Shown in pieces: positions 8,842 through 17,052 of a DNA stretch of 33,758 nucleotides. Each line of letters begins with the position of its first letter. Within the stretch, counting starts at the first letter, position 1. The position numbers and the translations under genes were made by a program. The notes beneath the pieces were generated by a model. That model worked only from the letters and a program-made list of their open reading frames with translations. It was not told the DNA's origin and ran no database searches. This stretch comes from Candidatus Heimdallarchaeota archaeon (lineage in GTDB: Archaea > Asgardarchaeota > Heimdallarchaeia > Heimdallarchaeales > Heimdallarchaeaceae). The stretch is from assembly GCA_021399345.1 (NCBI GenBank), contig JAAFKI010000074.1, forward strand, positions 1 through 33,758, read 5' to 3'.

Positions 8842-10854
8842 GTGGAAAAGATCCAACCTAGTAAGAAGAGAAAGAAGAAAAATATTCCTTATTTAGGACC
8901 AAATCTTTTGTTCTATTGTCACGATTGTTCTTTGCCAATAATTAGCTCGAATACATGTCCCATCTGTGATAATAGAGTAAATTTGGTTCCTTTAACCCCT
9001 CCTTATGATGTACGACCTTCAACCCCGTATGAGACCTCAGAAATTATAGATTTAATAAAAATCACGTTTGGTAATAATACAAATATAATACATATGGATG
9101 ACATTTTACTGCTCAATCATACTGGGTCTGAGGATCACATGGACGAAATTATTTTCTATGGAAAGAGTATTGGAACTAGAAGATATGATTTAACTTCCAA
9201 TAGCTGGATTCTCAAACTTAATGGTTATGGATTATCCTTATTGAATGAAAAGAAGATCAACAAATGGGTTATGATTGATGATGGAGCTATAGAATATATC
9301 ATCAAAGGAGCTAGTGTTTTAATTCCAGGTATCATTGATGCTGATGAAAATATCAAAGTTGGAAACTATATTGCTATTATAGATAAAAAACACAAAGTAA
9401 TAGCAGGAGGAATTGCAAGGCTAGATGATTCAGAAAGGAAAGAGAAAAAGAAGGGGGTATATGCTAAAACCTACAAAGCTGCAGATGAATATGTTCAGAT
9501 TCATCATACAAAACGATCGTGGAAAGACATAGTAAAATGGAATGAACAAGAACTACTGCGTTTAGAGAAGAAAGCATTATTCTTCATACAAAAAATAATA
9601 GATGACTTAGAACTTCCTGTAATGGTTTCTTATAGTGGAGGAAAAGATAGTTTAGTAACATTATCTCTAGTTAAGCAAGCTTTACCTGATGGCAATTATG
9701 ATGTTCTATTTGTTGACACTGGAATCGAATTTCCAGAAACTGTAAACTATGTAAAAGAGAGCAGTAGGAAATTAGGATTCGAAGATAAATTAATTATAGA
9801 ACAAGTATCTTCCAAAGTGTTTTGGGATGCTTTTGAAAAATTCGGACCACCAGGAAGAGATTTTCGTCATTGTTGCAAATTTGCAAAACTAGCTCCCATT
9901 CAACGAGTAATAGACAAACTCTATCAAGGAGGACAGTGTGTTAGTTTTGTAGGACAAAGGAGATATGAGTCGTTTCGACGAGCCATTACTGATATTTGGC
10001 AGAATCAATATATTCCAAACCAAATCAATGTATCCCCCATTCAGAATTGGAATGCTCTTATGATTTGGCTATATATTTACTGGAAGAATTTACCGTACAA
10101 TCCTCTTTATGATACAGGATATGAAAGAATAGGATGTTGGGTTTGTCCATCCTCAGACATGGCACAATTTAAGATTCTAGAAAATAGTCATCCGAAACTT
10201 TATACAAAACTCCATACCGCAGTTGAAAAATGGAAAGAAGAAAAAAATCTACCAAACGGATTCTGGGAACATGGATTGTGGAGATTCAAGCAAATTCCAA
10301 AGAAAATTTCAAACGTTCTTTCTTTAGATCTTAATGACTTTAAAACTACATCCAAGCAGAATGAATTATCGTTTATGGAAATAGAAGCTAGTGACTGCAT
10401 CACTAATCCAATTACTGTTATTGGCAGTTTTTCGAGTAAAATAAATCTAGACACAGTATCTAGTGCACTAATAATGGTAGGAAAAGTTCAATTCAATCGT
10501 AAACTTAACTTTATTCGCGTGTCCAGTAAGAAGTTTTCAGTTATTCTGTACCATGATGGCGCTTTCAAAATCATTTTCAGAAAACAAGATAATCTCACAA
10601 AGTATGGTATTCAAAATACGATTGAAAATTTCATTTACACAGTTTTAAGAGCAGTTGAATGTATAAATTGTGAGCTTTGTGTTGGAAAATGTAAGCTTAA
10701 AGCCATATCAATCAACAACAGTATTATTTTTGTTGACAAAAATAAATGTACTAAATGTAATTTGTGTGCAGAAGCTTGCCCTATTGTCACAATTGTTCAC
10801 AAGAAGGTCAAAGAGACCATAAAACAAACATTAAATGAAAATAAACTTCAATAA
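8842..10854 (+). CDS. PAPS reductase-like adenine nucleotide alpha-hydrolase fused to zinc finger, PUA and 2[4Fe-4S] ferredoxin domains
   Basis: A 670-residue multidomain enzyme. An N-terminal zinc finger uses Cys26, 29, 39 and 42. A PUA-like RNA-binding domain spans about 140-200 (DDGAIEYIIKGASVLIPGI, then a GGIAR strand). The PAPS reductase/ATP-pyrophosphatase domain follows with the PP-loop SGGKDS (265-270), LFVDTGIEFPET, a HCCKFAKLAPI cysteine pair and GCWVCPSSD. The C-terminus carries two CxxCxxCxxxC clusters (607-617 and 636-646), typical of an 8Fe ferredoxin. The CC and CxxC pairs can hold a further Fe-S cluster. Such archaeal proteins are annotated as PAPS reductase-like, but a PUA domain points to an RNA substrate, so tRNA thiolation or another ATP-dependent tRNA modification is equally plausible. 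The GTG start at 8842 is 4 nt after the VWA stop, which suggests co-transcription. Confidence 0.88.
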   Translation: MEKIQPSKKRKKKNIPYLGPNLLFYCHDCSLPIISSNTCPICDNRVNLVPLTPPYDVRPSTPYETSEIIDLIKITFGNNTNIIHMDDILLLNHTGSEDHMDEIIFYGKSIGTRRYDLTSNSWILKLNGYGLSLLNEKKINKWVMIDDGAIEYIIKGASVLIPGIIDADENIKVGNYIAIIDKKHKVIAGGIARLDDSERKEKKKGVYAKTYKAADEYVQIHHTKRSWKDIVKWNEQELLRLEKKALFFIQKIIDDLELPVMVSYSGGKDSLVTLSLVKQALPDGNYDVLFVDTGIEFPETVNYVKESSRKLGFEDKLIIEQVSSKVFWDAFEKFGPPGRDFRHCCKFAKLAPIQRVIDKLYQGGQCVSFVGQRRYESFRRAITDIWQNQYIPNQINVSPIQNWNALMIWLYIYWKNLPYNPLYDTGYERIGCWVCPSSDMAQFKILENSHPKLYTKLHTAVEKWKEEKNLPNGFWEHGLWRFKQIPKKISNVLSLDLNDFKTTSKQNELSFMEIEASDCITNPITVIGSFSSKINLDTVSSALIMVGKVQFNRKLNFIRVSSKKFSVILYHDGAFKIIFRKQDNLTKYGIQNTIENFIYTVLRAVECINCELCVGKCKLKAISINNSIIFVDKNKCTKCNLCAEACPIVTIVHKKVKETIKQTLNENKLQ

Positions 10855-10894
10855 GTTTTAGCAGGAATAATCATTAACGCTAATCATAACATTT

Positions 10895-10928
10895 TTTTAT
10901 AAATAGATTGACCTTGCATTGATAATTA
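10895..10928 (+). promoter_or_regulatory. TATA promoter giving a leaderless lsm transcript
   Basis: TTTTATAAATA at 10895-10905 is a near-ideal archaeal TATA box. Its centre lies about 27 nt upstream of the ATG at 10928, so transcription should start on or next to the start codon. This decides for ATG 10928 over the upstream in-frame TTG at 10919. Confidence 0.65.
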
Positions 10929-11347
10929 TGCCAGCAAACCCTAATCGTGAGTTTTTACTAGAACTTAGTGGTCTTGTTAACAAGAGAGTAAAAATCACTC
11001 TGAATAATGAGACAATATATACAGGAGTATTACGTGGAATACAGGATAACACTCTCAACGTTGTTTTAGCAGACGCAGATAGTGGAGATGAAAGTTACTT
11101 TAGAGTTTTTATCACTGGTTCTAATATTGTTGAAATAACTTTAGCTGAAGAGCCATTTGATTTATCAGGATTAGCAGGTGAACTTTCTCAAATGTTTCAA
11201 CCACAAAACGTTAAAATTATTGAAGAAGCAGCCATCATTCAAGTTTTTGACAGATTTACTGTTAGTGAAGATGGTGTGAAAGGAACTGGACCAATTTCAG
11301 AGAGAATCCAAAAAATCTACGATAAATACAAAGCAGAAAAAGGATAA
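10928..11347 (+). CDS. Archaeal Sm-like protein with C-terminal extension (SmAP3-type)
   Basis: About 139 residues from ATG 10928. The N-terminal 70 residues show the Sm fold: Sm1 around FLLELSGLVNKRVKITLNNETIYTGVLRGIQDNTLNVVL, then ITGSNIVEITL in the place of Sm2. A second domain of about 65 residues follows, ending in ISERIQKIYDKYKAEKG. Two-domain Sm proteins of this kind (SmAP3) form rings and are found in several archaea; their RNA partners are poorly known. The longer reading from TTG 10919 adds only three residues and disagrees with the TATA box spacing. The gene is followed by a likely terminator at 11348-11381 and then by tgtA on the same strand. Confidence 0.85.
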   Translation: MPANPNREFLLELSGLVNKRVKITLNNETIYTGVLRGIQDNTLNVVLADADSGDESYFRVFITGSNIVEITLAEEPFDLSGLAGELSQMFQPQNVKIIEEAAIIQVFDRFTVSEDGVKGTGPISERIQKIYDKYKAEKG

Positions 11348-11381
11348 AGCGAGATTTACGATCGCTCTTCTTTTCTTTTTT
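11348..11381 (+). terminator. Hairpin plus T-tract after the Sm-like gene
   Basis: The inverted repeat AGCGA (11348-11352) and TCGCT (11362-11366) with a 9-nt loop is followed by a pyrimidine/T-rich tract to 11381. The repeat starts immediately after the stop codon. Archaeal termination depends mainly on T-tracts, so the T-run is the stronger part of the call. Confidence 0.5.
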
Positions 11382-11402
11382 AGACGAAGGAAGGAATGAC
11401 AA

Positions 11403-12977
11403 ATGGATGAGATAATTTCCTCGGACTTGCATGGGAGACTAGGTAAAATTGCTTTACCTAAAGGAGACGTAATCACACCAACTCTTCTACCTGTTATAGA
11501 TCCAAGGAAAAATTTAATCTCTGCCCAAGATATGAAGAAAAAATTTGATTTCAATTTCGTAATAACTAGTGCATACTTGTATTATAAGAGGTATGGAATG
11601 CCAGATGATTCAAAATCAATACATGAAACATTGAATTTTGATGGTAATATTATGATGGATAGCGGAGCATACCAAGTTCTTGTTTATGGTGATGTAGACA
11701 TAGATCCAATTCAATCTCTTCAAATACAATCTAATCTAAAAGCTGATGTTGGTGTCATTTTAGATGTACCTACTCCGCCAGAAGATACATACACACAAGC
11801 CAAGCAGAAAGTCGAAGAAACTGTTAGAAGAATTGGTTTGTCTCTAGCTCATATTGAAGAACATCCAGAAACTATTTGGACTCTTCCTATTCAAGGGGGG
11901 AAAAATACCAAGCTTATTGAATATTATTTGAATGAATTGAAAAAGAAGGAATATTTGTCTCATTTCAAATTTCATGCGCTTGGAAGTGTTGCTCCCATTA
12001 TGTCACAGTATGATTTTCTATCATTATTTTCTATGATTAAAAAGTCTAGAGAATCGCTTCCTCACAATATTCCTTTCCATTTGTTTGGAGCTGGTCACCC
12101 AATGATCTTTCCATTTGTTGTTGCATTAGGAAGTGACACATTTGACAGTGCAGCATATATCTTGTACGCAAAAGAGAATCGATATATGACAAATACAGGG
12201 ACATATCATTTGCACGAATTATATGAGCTACCATGTAACTGTGAAATTTGCTCAAACTGGACGCCAAAAGAGCTCTTAGATACTGATGAAGATACTAGAA
12301 TAAGAAATATAGCTTTACATAATCTTTATGCCTCTCATGCTGAACTGAAAAGAATTAGAGTTAGTTTAAAGGATGGGAACTTATGGGAATTACTAGTTAG
12401 AAGATCTAAAGCTCATCCTTCTCTCTATAAAGCATTCAAGCATCTAGCAAATGGTTCTGATATTGAATATCTTGAATATGCCACACCAATAACAAAACAA
12501 ACAGGTCTTAAAATTTCTGGAGAAGACTCATTTTATCGTCCTGAATATTCGAAAGGCAGGAAACGGATGTATAATAGATACACGCCTAATAATTCCAAAG
12601 TAATCTTCCTTGTTTCCTCTGGGAGAAACAATCCCGTTGAACTATTAAACCTTAGAAGTGAATTAGAGGACTTGATAAAGTCAAAAACAGAGGAGATGGA
12701 TTTTGCTTTTCTCATACCTTTCTTTGGTCTTTTACCATTAGAATTAATTGAAACTTACCCATTCAGTCAATATGTTTTTTCAGCAGTTCTTTCTGAAGGT
12801 CTATTAGATAATCTAAAACCTGAGATAGAGAAATTCTTAGAAATATTCCAGTATAAAGAAATTGTACTGTGTCCTCTAGATGCTTGGGAAAACACTGAAA
12901 TTCTAATCAAACATATCAAAGAAATACTGATAAGGAAGGACGCTTCGTTCAAAGAAAAGAATTTTCGCGAGTTATGA
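11403..12977 (+). CDS. tgtA: Archaeosine tRNA-guanine(15) transglycosylase
   Basis: The enzyme exchanges guanine-15 in the tRNA D-loop for preQ0, the first tRNA step of archaeosine synthesis. In this 524-residue protein the TIM-barrel catalytic domain holds Asp86 in MDSGAYQ (acid/base), GSVAP, and the nucleophile Asp248 in SDTFDSAAY. The zinc site is Cys278, Cys280, Cys283 and His306 (PCNCEIC...ALHN). After about residue 385 there is a TgtA/ArcS-type C1 domain (PFFGLLPLELIETYPFSQY). The family's usual C-terminal PUA domain, about 75 residues that bind the acceptor stem, is not visible, and the protein is shorter than typical full-length enzymes of about 580. PUA may be on a separate protein. 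The start ATG is 22 nt after the T-tract of the lsm terminator. Confidence 0.96.
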   Translation: MDEIISSDLHGRLGKIALPKGDVITPTLLPVIDPRKNLISAQDMKKKFDFNFVITSAYLYYKRYGMPDDSKSIHETLNFDGNIMMDSGAYQVLVYGDVDIDPIQSLQIQSNLKADVGVILDVPTPPEDTYTQAKQKVEETVRRIGLSLAHIEEHPETIWTLPIQGGKNTKLIEYYLNELKKKEYLSHFKFHALGSVAPIMSQYDFLSLFSMIKKSRESLPHNIPFHLFGAGHPMIFPFVVALGSDTFDSAAYILYAKENRYMTNTGTYHLHELYELPCNCEICSNWTPKELLDTDEDTRIRNIALHNLYASHAELKRIRVSLKDGNLWELLVRRSKAHPSLYKAFKHLANGSDIEYLEYATPITKQTGLKISGEDSFYRPEYSKGRKRMYNRYTPNNSKVIFLVSSGRNNPVELLNLRSELEDLIKSKTEEMDFAFLIPFFGLLPLELIETYPFSQYVFSAVLSEGLLDNLKPEIEKFLEIFQYKEIVLCPLDAWENTEILIKHIKEILIRKDASFKEKNFREL

Positions 12978-13020
12978 ACAAAAACCAATCGACTTTTTAT
13001 AGTATATTTTAGATATTTTT

Positions 13021-14007
13021 ATGATGAATAGTGCTAATAGTCAAGACTTGAATGACCCTCCTCAACCTGGAAAGACTATAAATTACTTAGAAGGAGAAAT
13101 ACTTTCCGTCAAGATAAGTCAATGGGGTACACACGGTAGATTAAGCACAAAATTTGGAATCTATTATTATAAATTGAAAGATTCCAGCTCTTTAGCAAAC
13201 AATGTATTAGTTGGGTTAAGATTAACAATAAATAACGGGTACTGTTTTAAGAATAAACAAGGTGAATTAGTAGTATCTGATGGTAAGTTTGGAAATATAA
13301 AAACAGAGATAATTATGGATCAATTTTACAGTTTTACTGAAGAAGACATCATTATTACAGGAAGAATTGTAAGGATTGAACAATATGACGAGATATCTGT
13401 TCTCAAATTAGAATTGTTATTTCCTCCACATATATATCAAGAAATCACAATTTCCTCCAATGTTAGTAATTCTGATATCAATTCGAAAAAATTTCAAGAC
13501 TTAGCTGCTGGAAAAATAATAAAGATAAAGGGGACAGATTCATTTAACGAAGTGAAAATTGAAAATATAGAACTTCTACCAAAGAATCACTTCCTAAACA
13601 TGATTGTTGAAATTGAAAGTGGTAATATTGAAACATTTACAACATTTAATCATATAATCCTTAATCAAATACAGCATGTGGAAAATTTTCATAATTTGTT
13701 CAAAAATATTCTTATAAATACGGGAAAAAAAGTTTCTAAGTCATTGCTCACTGAATTAAAAGAGTTTTTACAGAATAAGATTTTTGATGGAAATGTTAAA
13801 TTTCCGTATAATATACTCATTCCACATTCTGATATCGAAGAATATTTCAGCTCAATGCTTACGTTTCTTCGCAATATAATCAATAGTGATGAAGCTTTAA
13901 GCACACCAGAAAATCTGGTTACTATTCTGAAATTTTATTATCCTGCATATTCTTCTAAAAATATACTTAATAACAAAGAAAACTCCTTTTTTGAAATTGA
14001 AGAATAA
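13021..14007 (+). CDS. Uncharacterised protein, possible OB-fold (RPA-like) N-terminus
   Basis: I do not recognise this 328-residue protein. Residues about 20-100 alternate beta strands and turns (LEGEILSVKISQW, FGIYYYKLKD, VLVGLRLTINNGY, ELVVSDGKFGNIK) in the way of OB-fold nucleic-acid-binding domains. Residues 108-190 repeat a similar pattern (IIITGRIVRIEQYDEISVLKLEL). The C-terminal half is helical and rich in Asn, Lys and Ile. A two-OB protein related to replication protein A is one possibility, not proven. TATA-like TTTTATAGT at 12995-13003 lies about 26 nt upstream of the tandem ATG codons at 13021/13024, so the message is probably leaderless and the gene has its own promoter despite following tgtA. 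It is convergent with the uS10 gene. Confidence 0.5.
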   Translation: MMNSANSQDLNDPPQPGKTINYLEGEILSVKISQWGTHGRLSTKFGIYYYKLKDSSSLANNVLVGLRLTINNGYCFKNKQGELVVSDGKFGNIKTEIIMDQFYSFTEEDIIITGRIVRIEQYDEISVLKLELLFPPHIYQEITISSNVSNSDINSKKFQDLAAGKIIKIKGTDSFNEVKIENIELLPKNHFLNMIVEIESGNIETFTTFNHIILNQIQHVENFHNLFKNILINTGKKVSKSLLTELKEFLQNKIFDGNVKFPYNILIPHSDIEEYFSSMLTFLRNIINSDEALSTPENLVTILKFYYPAYSSKNILNNKENSFFEIEE

Positions 14008-14011
14008 AAGA

Positions 14012-14326
14012 TTATTTTCTTTCAATGGCTATTTCAATATGAACATCTTCAGGTACATGGATTCTCATTAACAACCTCATGCTCTTTTCTTCTGCATCCA
14101 TATCGATAATTCTTTTGTGAAGTTTCATTTCTAGATGATCAAATGTAGCTGTACCATTACCACAAGGAGACTTTCTAACAGGTATTACTATTCTTTTTGA
14201 AGGTAAAGGAATTGGCCCCCTAATACGTACTCCTGTTCTTTCAGCAATCTTTCCAATTTGATTGCAGATTTTTTGTAATGAATGCGGGTCATTGCTGATT
14301 AATTTGATTCTAGCTCTTTGAGCCAT
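14012..14326 (-). CDS. rps10: 30S ribosomal protein uS10
   Basis: The 104 residues match archaeal uS10 along the whole length: ARIKLISNDPHSLQKICNQI at the start, the conserved RGPIPLPSKR loop that reaches the head of the 30S subunit, and an HLEMKLHKRIIDM helix. In many archaea this gene directly follows the EF-1 alpha gene. Here EF-1 alpha is absent and a small coiled-coil gene lies upstream, so the usual str-type linkage is broken. The stop is 4 nt from the end of the convergent 13021-14007 gene. ATG at 14326. Confidence 0.97.
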   Translation of the reverse strand: MAQRARIKLISNDPHSLQKICNQIGKIAERTGVRIRGPIPLPSKRIVIPVRKSPCGNGTATFDHLEMKLHKRIIDMDAEEKSMRLLMRIHVPEDVHIEIAIERK

Positions 14327-14431
14327 TGTTTCACCTTTTGTTAAAAAGTTTAGGTGGTTTTAAGAAGATTTCGTTTTTAGTAAGAAAATAAAAAAGAAAA
14401 TTGTGAGAGGTTCAATCCTCCATGAATCTAC

Positions 14432-14830
14432 CTAAACACGATGTTCAAGTGTGCTTTCCAAGCGTTGAATCCTTTCCTCTAGGGTTTCAATTCTTTTAAC
14501 AATTTGAATCAAGGTTTCTTCAACAGCTGACATTTCTGAACTTGTAGTATGTTGAGAAACAGTTGCAGCTGTTGCAGCTACTTCTTTTAGTAATATCTCT
14601 GCTTCTGATGTAATTTCTTTTGTAATCTGGTCAATTATAAAATCATTCAAGTAAAGATTTACTTCAGATACAACAGATTTGATATTTTCAAGAACACCAG
14701 CTTCACTGAGTTCTTTGACTATTATTTCTGATTCAACAATTCCATCTAGTTTTATCTGGATATACCACTGTCCTTTAACGTTTGTTAAAGCAATGGCATA
14801 TCGTGTTCCAGGAACTTTAGTTTCATACAT
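14432..14830 (-). CDS. Uncharacterised small protein with C-terminal coiled coil
   Basis: This 132-residue protein was not recognised. The N-terminal 50 residues look like a small alpha/beta unit (GTRYAIALTNVKGQWYIQIKLDGIVESEIIV). The middle is Ala/Thr/Ser-rich. The last 35 residues form a clear leucine/isoleucine heptad coiled coil (VEETLIQIVKRIETLEERIQRLESTL), so the protein probably oligomerises. GAGG lies about 8 nt upstream of the ATG. The gene lies upstream of uS10 on the same strand with a 105-nt gap and is divergent from the EF-2 paralogue. The gap contains no obvious terminator, so co-transcription with uS10 is possible. Confidence 0.65.
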   Translation of the reverse strand: MYETKVPGTRYAIALTNVKGQWYIQIKLDGIVESEIIVKELSEAGVLENIKSVVSEVNLYLNDFIIDQITKEITSEAEILLKEVAATAATVSQHTTSSEMSAVEETLIQIVKRIETLEERIQRLESTLEHRV

Positions 14831-14967
14831 CTATTTAACCTCGTAAATGCAGATATTATTATTTGTTATACAAACTATATCTTTTAAATTTAAAACATTA
14901 ACGGAAGTATAATTTTTGATTACTTAAGATAAATCTTTAAACCTACAAACGTATAACACACTCAAAT

Positions 14968-16953
14968 ATGAGTTCATATGCCAAGAAAGTTTCTTCTTCA
15001 ATGGGTAACAAACAAAATATTCGAAATGTTAGTGTTGTTAGTCATGTAGATCACGGGAAAACTACTCTTTCGGATCATTTGCTTCAAGCAGGAGGTTTAA
15101 TATCTAAAACAATGGCCGGAAGTGCTAGAGCTTTAGATTATCTAGAAGAGGAACAAAAAAGAGGTATTACTATAAAAACAGCAAATATTTCATTTATTTT
15201 TGAGCAAGAAAATGAACCTTATTTAGTAAACTTAGTAGATACTCCTGGGCACGTAGATTTCTCAGGAATGGTTTCACAAGCATTGAGATTGGTTGACGGA
15301 GTGATAATTGTTGTTGATGCTGTTGAACAGATAATGGCTCAAACTGAATCAGTAATTAGACAATCAATGAATGAATATTTAAGACCAATTCTTTTCATAA
15401 ATAAAGTTGACAGATTGGTAAATGAGCTCAAATTATCAAAAGAGGAAATCGAAACAAGAATCAATAACATCATTGAAATGGTAAACGAACTTATTGACCA
15501 TTATAGCCTTAGTTCTGACAACAATGAATGGAAAGTAAGATTTGATAAAGGTACGGTAATCATAGGATCCGCACTGAATGGTTGGGCCATTTCATCCTAC
15601 TCCAAAATGATTCCACATTTTGATTTGATTATTAAACATCATGAAGAAGATAATATTGAGCAACTAAAAAGCAATTTTCCAATCGCAGACGCTTTCCTAA
15701 CATCAATAATAAATAATGTTCCTAGTCCTAAAGAAGCTCAATTTGAACGAATTCAACATATTACTCAATTTATTGATGAAGACTCAAAACAAGCAATACA
15801 AGAATGTAATGATGCAGGTCCTTTGATTTCTTGCCTCGGGAAGCTGCTTTATGAAGATAATAGAGGTATTATTTCAGTTGTAAGAATATTTTCAGGTTCT
15901 GTAAAATCAGGTTCTACAATACGAAATCGAAGGACTGGAGAAGCAACAAGAGTTCAACAGGTTTGTATCTATAAGGGTCAATCTTTAGAAACAATCGGTT
16001 CAGTTGGAGCAGGAAATATTGCTGTTATTATAGGTTTAAAGAATGTTCAAATTGGAGATACATTTGTAGTTGAAAGTGAAAACCCTCCAAATGTACTTTT
16101 TAGTCAAATTTTCTATCTACAAGAATCTGTTATTTCCCAAAGAATAGAGCCAAAAAGAGTTTCAGATATTCCAAAACTACAAAAGAATCTAGAAATTTTA
16201 TCTTTAATTAAACCTAATTTCTATAACTCAACAGATGAAAACACTGGTGAAATGAAAATATATGGAATCGGTGAGCTTCAACTTGAAATTATCATTGGAG
16301 AGATAGAAAAAACTGGTATAGCTGTTGAAGTTTCAAATCCTGAAGTAACTTTAATAGAGCAAATTGAAGAAAAAGTGAGACTGCAAAAGGTAGATTATTT
16401 GGATTTGCTCAAAATAGAGTTAACTTGTATGTCTTCACAAGAGGATACCAAGGATTGTATATACAGTGATTATAGAGATAACTGTTTGAAAGTAGAAGCT
16501 AAAGTTACAACAGAAGAGATTCAAGATTTAATTAGAATTGGTTTTCGAAATGCGATTCTACGTGGTCCACTGAAAGGATATCCAGTTCGAAAACTTACTT
16601 TAATAATTCAAGATATTCAAGAATTAGCTCCAGATTCGCTTAGATATGAGATAATCGTTCCATTAGTAAAAAATGCTGTTCATGAAGCATTACAGAAGGG
16701 CAAAGTTGGAATCTTTGAGCCAATTTATCGTTTCTCAATAAGCACTCCCCTCCATTATCTAGGAGCTGTTTTGACTGTTATGCAAAGATTTGGTAGTAAT
16801 ATTGAAGATACAGAACACATCGCATCAAGATCAACTATAAAAGGTGAAATTAGCGTTGAATCTTCTCTTCAAATTGCTTCAGAGTTAAGAGCGGCTTCCG
16901 ATGGTTATGCTTTCTGGCAATTTGAGTTTCTTGGGTTCAAAAGAAAAAAATAG
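14968..16953 (+). CDS. EF-2 paralogue GTPase lacking the diphthamide loop
   Basis: This 661-residue translational GTPase resembles archaeal EF-2 but is shorter than the usual 730. The GTPase motifs are intact: G1 SHVDHGKTT (25-33), G2 around QKRGITIK (63-70), G3 DTPGHVDF (91-98, including the catalytic His95) and G4 NKVD (145-148). Domains II-V follow, ending in the typical domain V sequence SELRAASDGYAFWQF. The domain IV tip, which in EF-2 reads HxDxxHRG and carries the diphthamide His, aligns here to about residues 552-562 (ELAPDSLRYEI). Both histidines and the RG are gone, and a Ser stands at the diphthamide position. EF-2 paralogues without these residues are known from Asgard archaea, and eukaryotic Efl1 also lacks them. 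A role in ribosome maturation or a special translation step is inferred. The canonical EF-2 should be elsewhere. Confidence 0.9.
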   Translation: MSSYAKKVSSSMGNKQNIRNVSVVSHVDHGKTTLSDHLLQAGGLISKTMAGSARALDYLEEEQKRGITIKTANISFIFEQENEPYLVNLVDTPGHVDFSGMVSQALRLVDGVIIVVDAVEQIMAQTESVIRQSMNEYLRPILFINKVDRLVNELKLSKEEIETRINNIIEMVNELIDHYSLSSDNNEWKVRFDKGTVIIGSALNGWAISSYSKMIPHFDLIIKHHEEDNIEQLKSNFPIADAFLTSIINNVPSPKEAQFERIQHITQFIDEDSKQAIQECNDAGPLISCLGKLLYEDNRGIISVVRIFSGSVKSGSTIRNRRTGEATRVQQVCIYKGQSLETIGSVGAGNIAVIIGLKNVQIGDTFVVESENPPNVLFSQIFYLQESVISQRIEPKRVSDIPKLQKNLEILSLIKPNFYNSTDENTGEMKIYGIGELQLEIIIGEIEKTGIAVEVSNPEVTLIEQIEEKVRLQKVDYLDLLKIELTCMSSQEDTKDCIYSDYRDNCLKVEAKVTTEEIQDLIRIGFRNAILRGPLKGYPVRKLTLIIQDIQELAPDSLRYEIIVPLVKNAVHEALQKGKVGIFEPIYRFSISTPLHYLGAVLTVMQRFGSNIEDTEHIASRSTIKGEISVESSLQIASELRAASDGYAFWQFEFLGFKRKK

Positions 16954-17052
16954 CCTGAAGATTTGATGGCTCAGTACTCAAGATCCTCAACATCTAGTTC
17001 AGTCAAGGGCTAGATTCTTCATTGCCAGATAAAGATTAACTATCTCATTCTT

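Noticed and set aside
16992..17015. ATCTAG/CTAGAT hairpin between the convergent EF-2-like and deaminase genes as a two-way terminator
   Set aside because: Only 6 bp with a 12-nt loop and no T-tract on either side; too weak.
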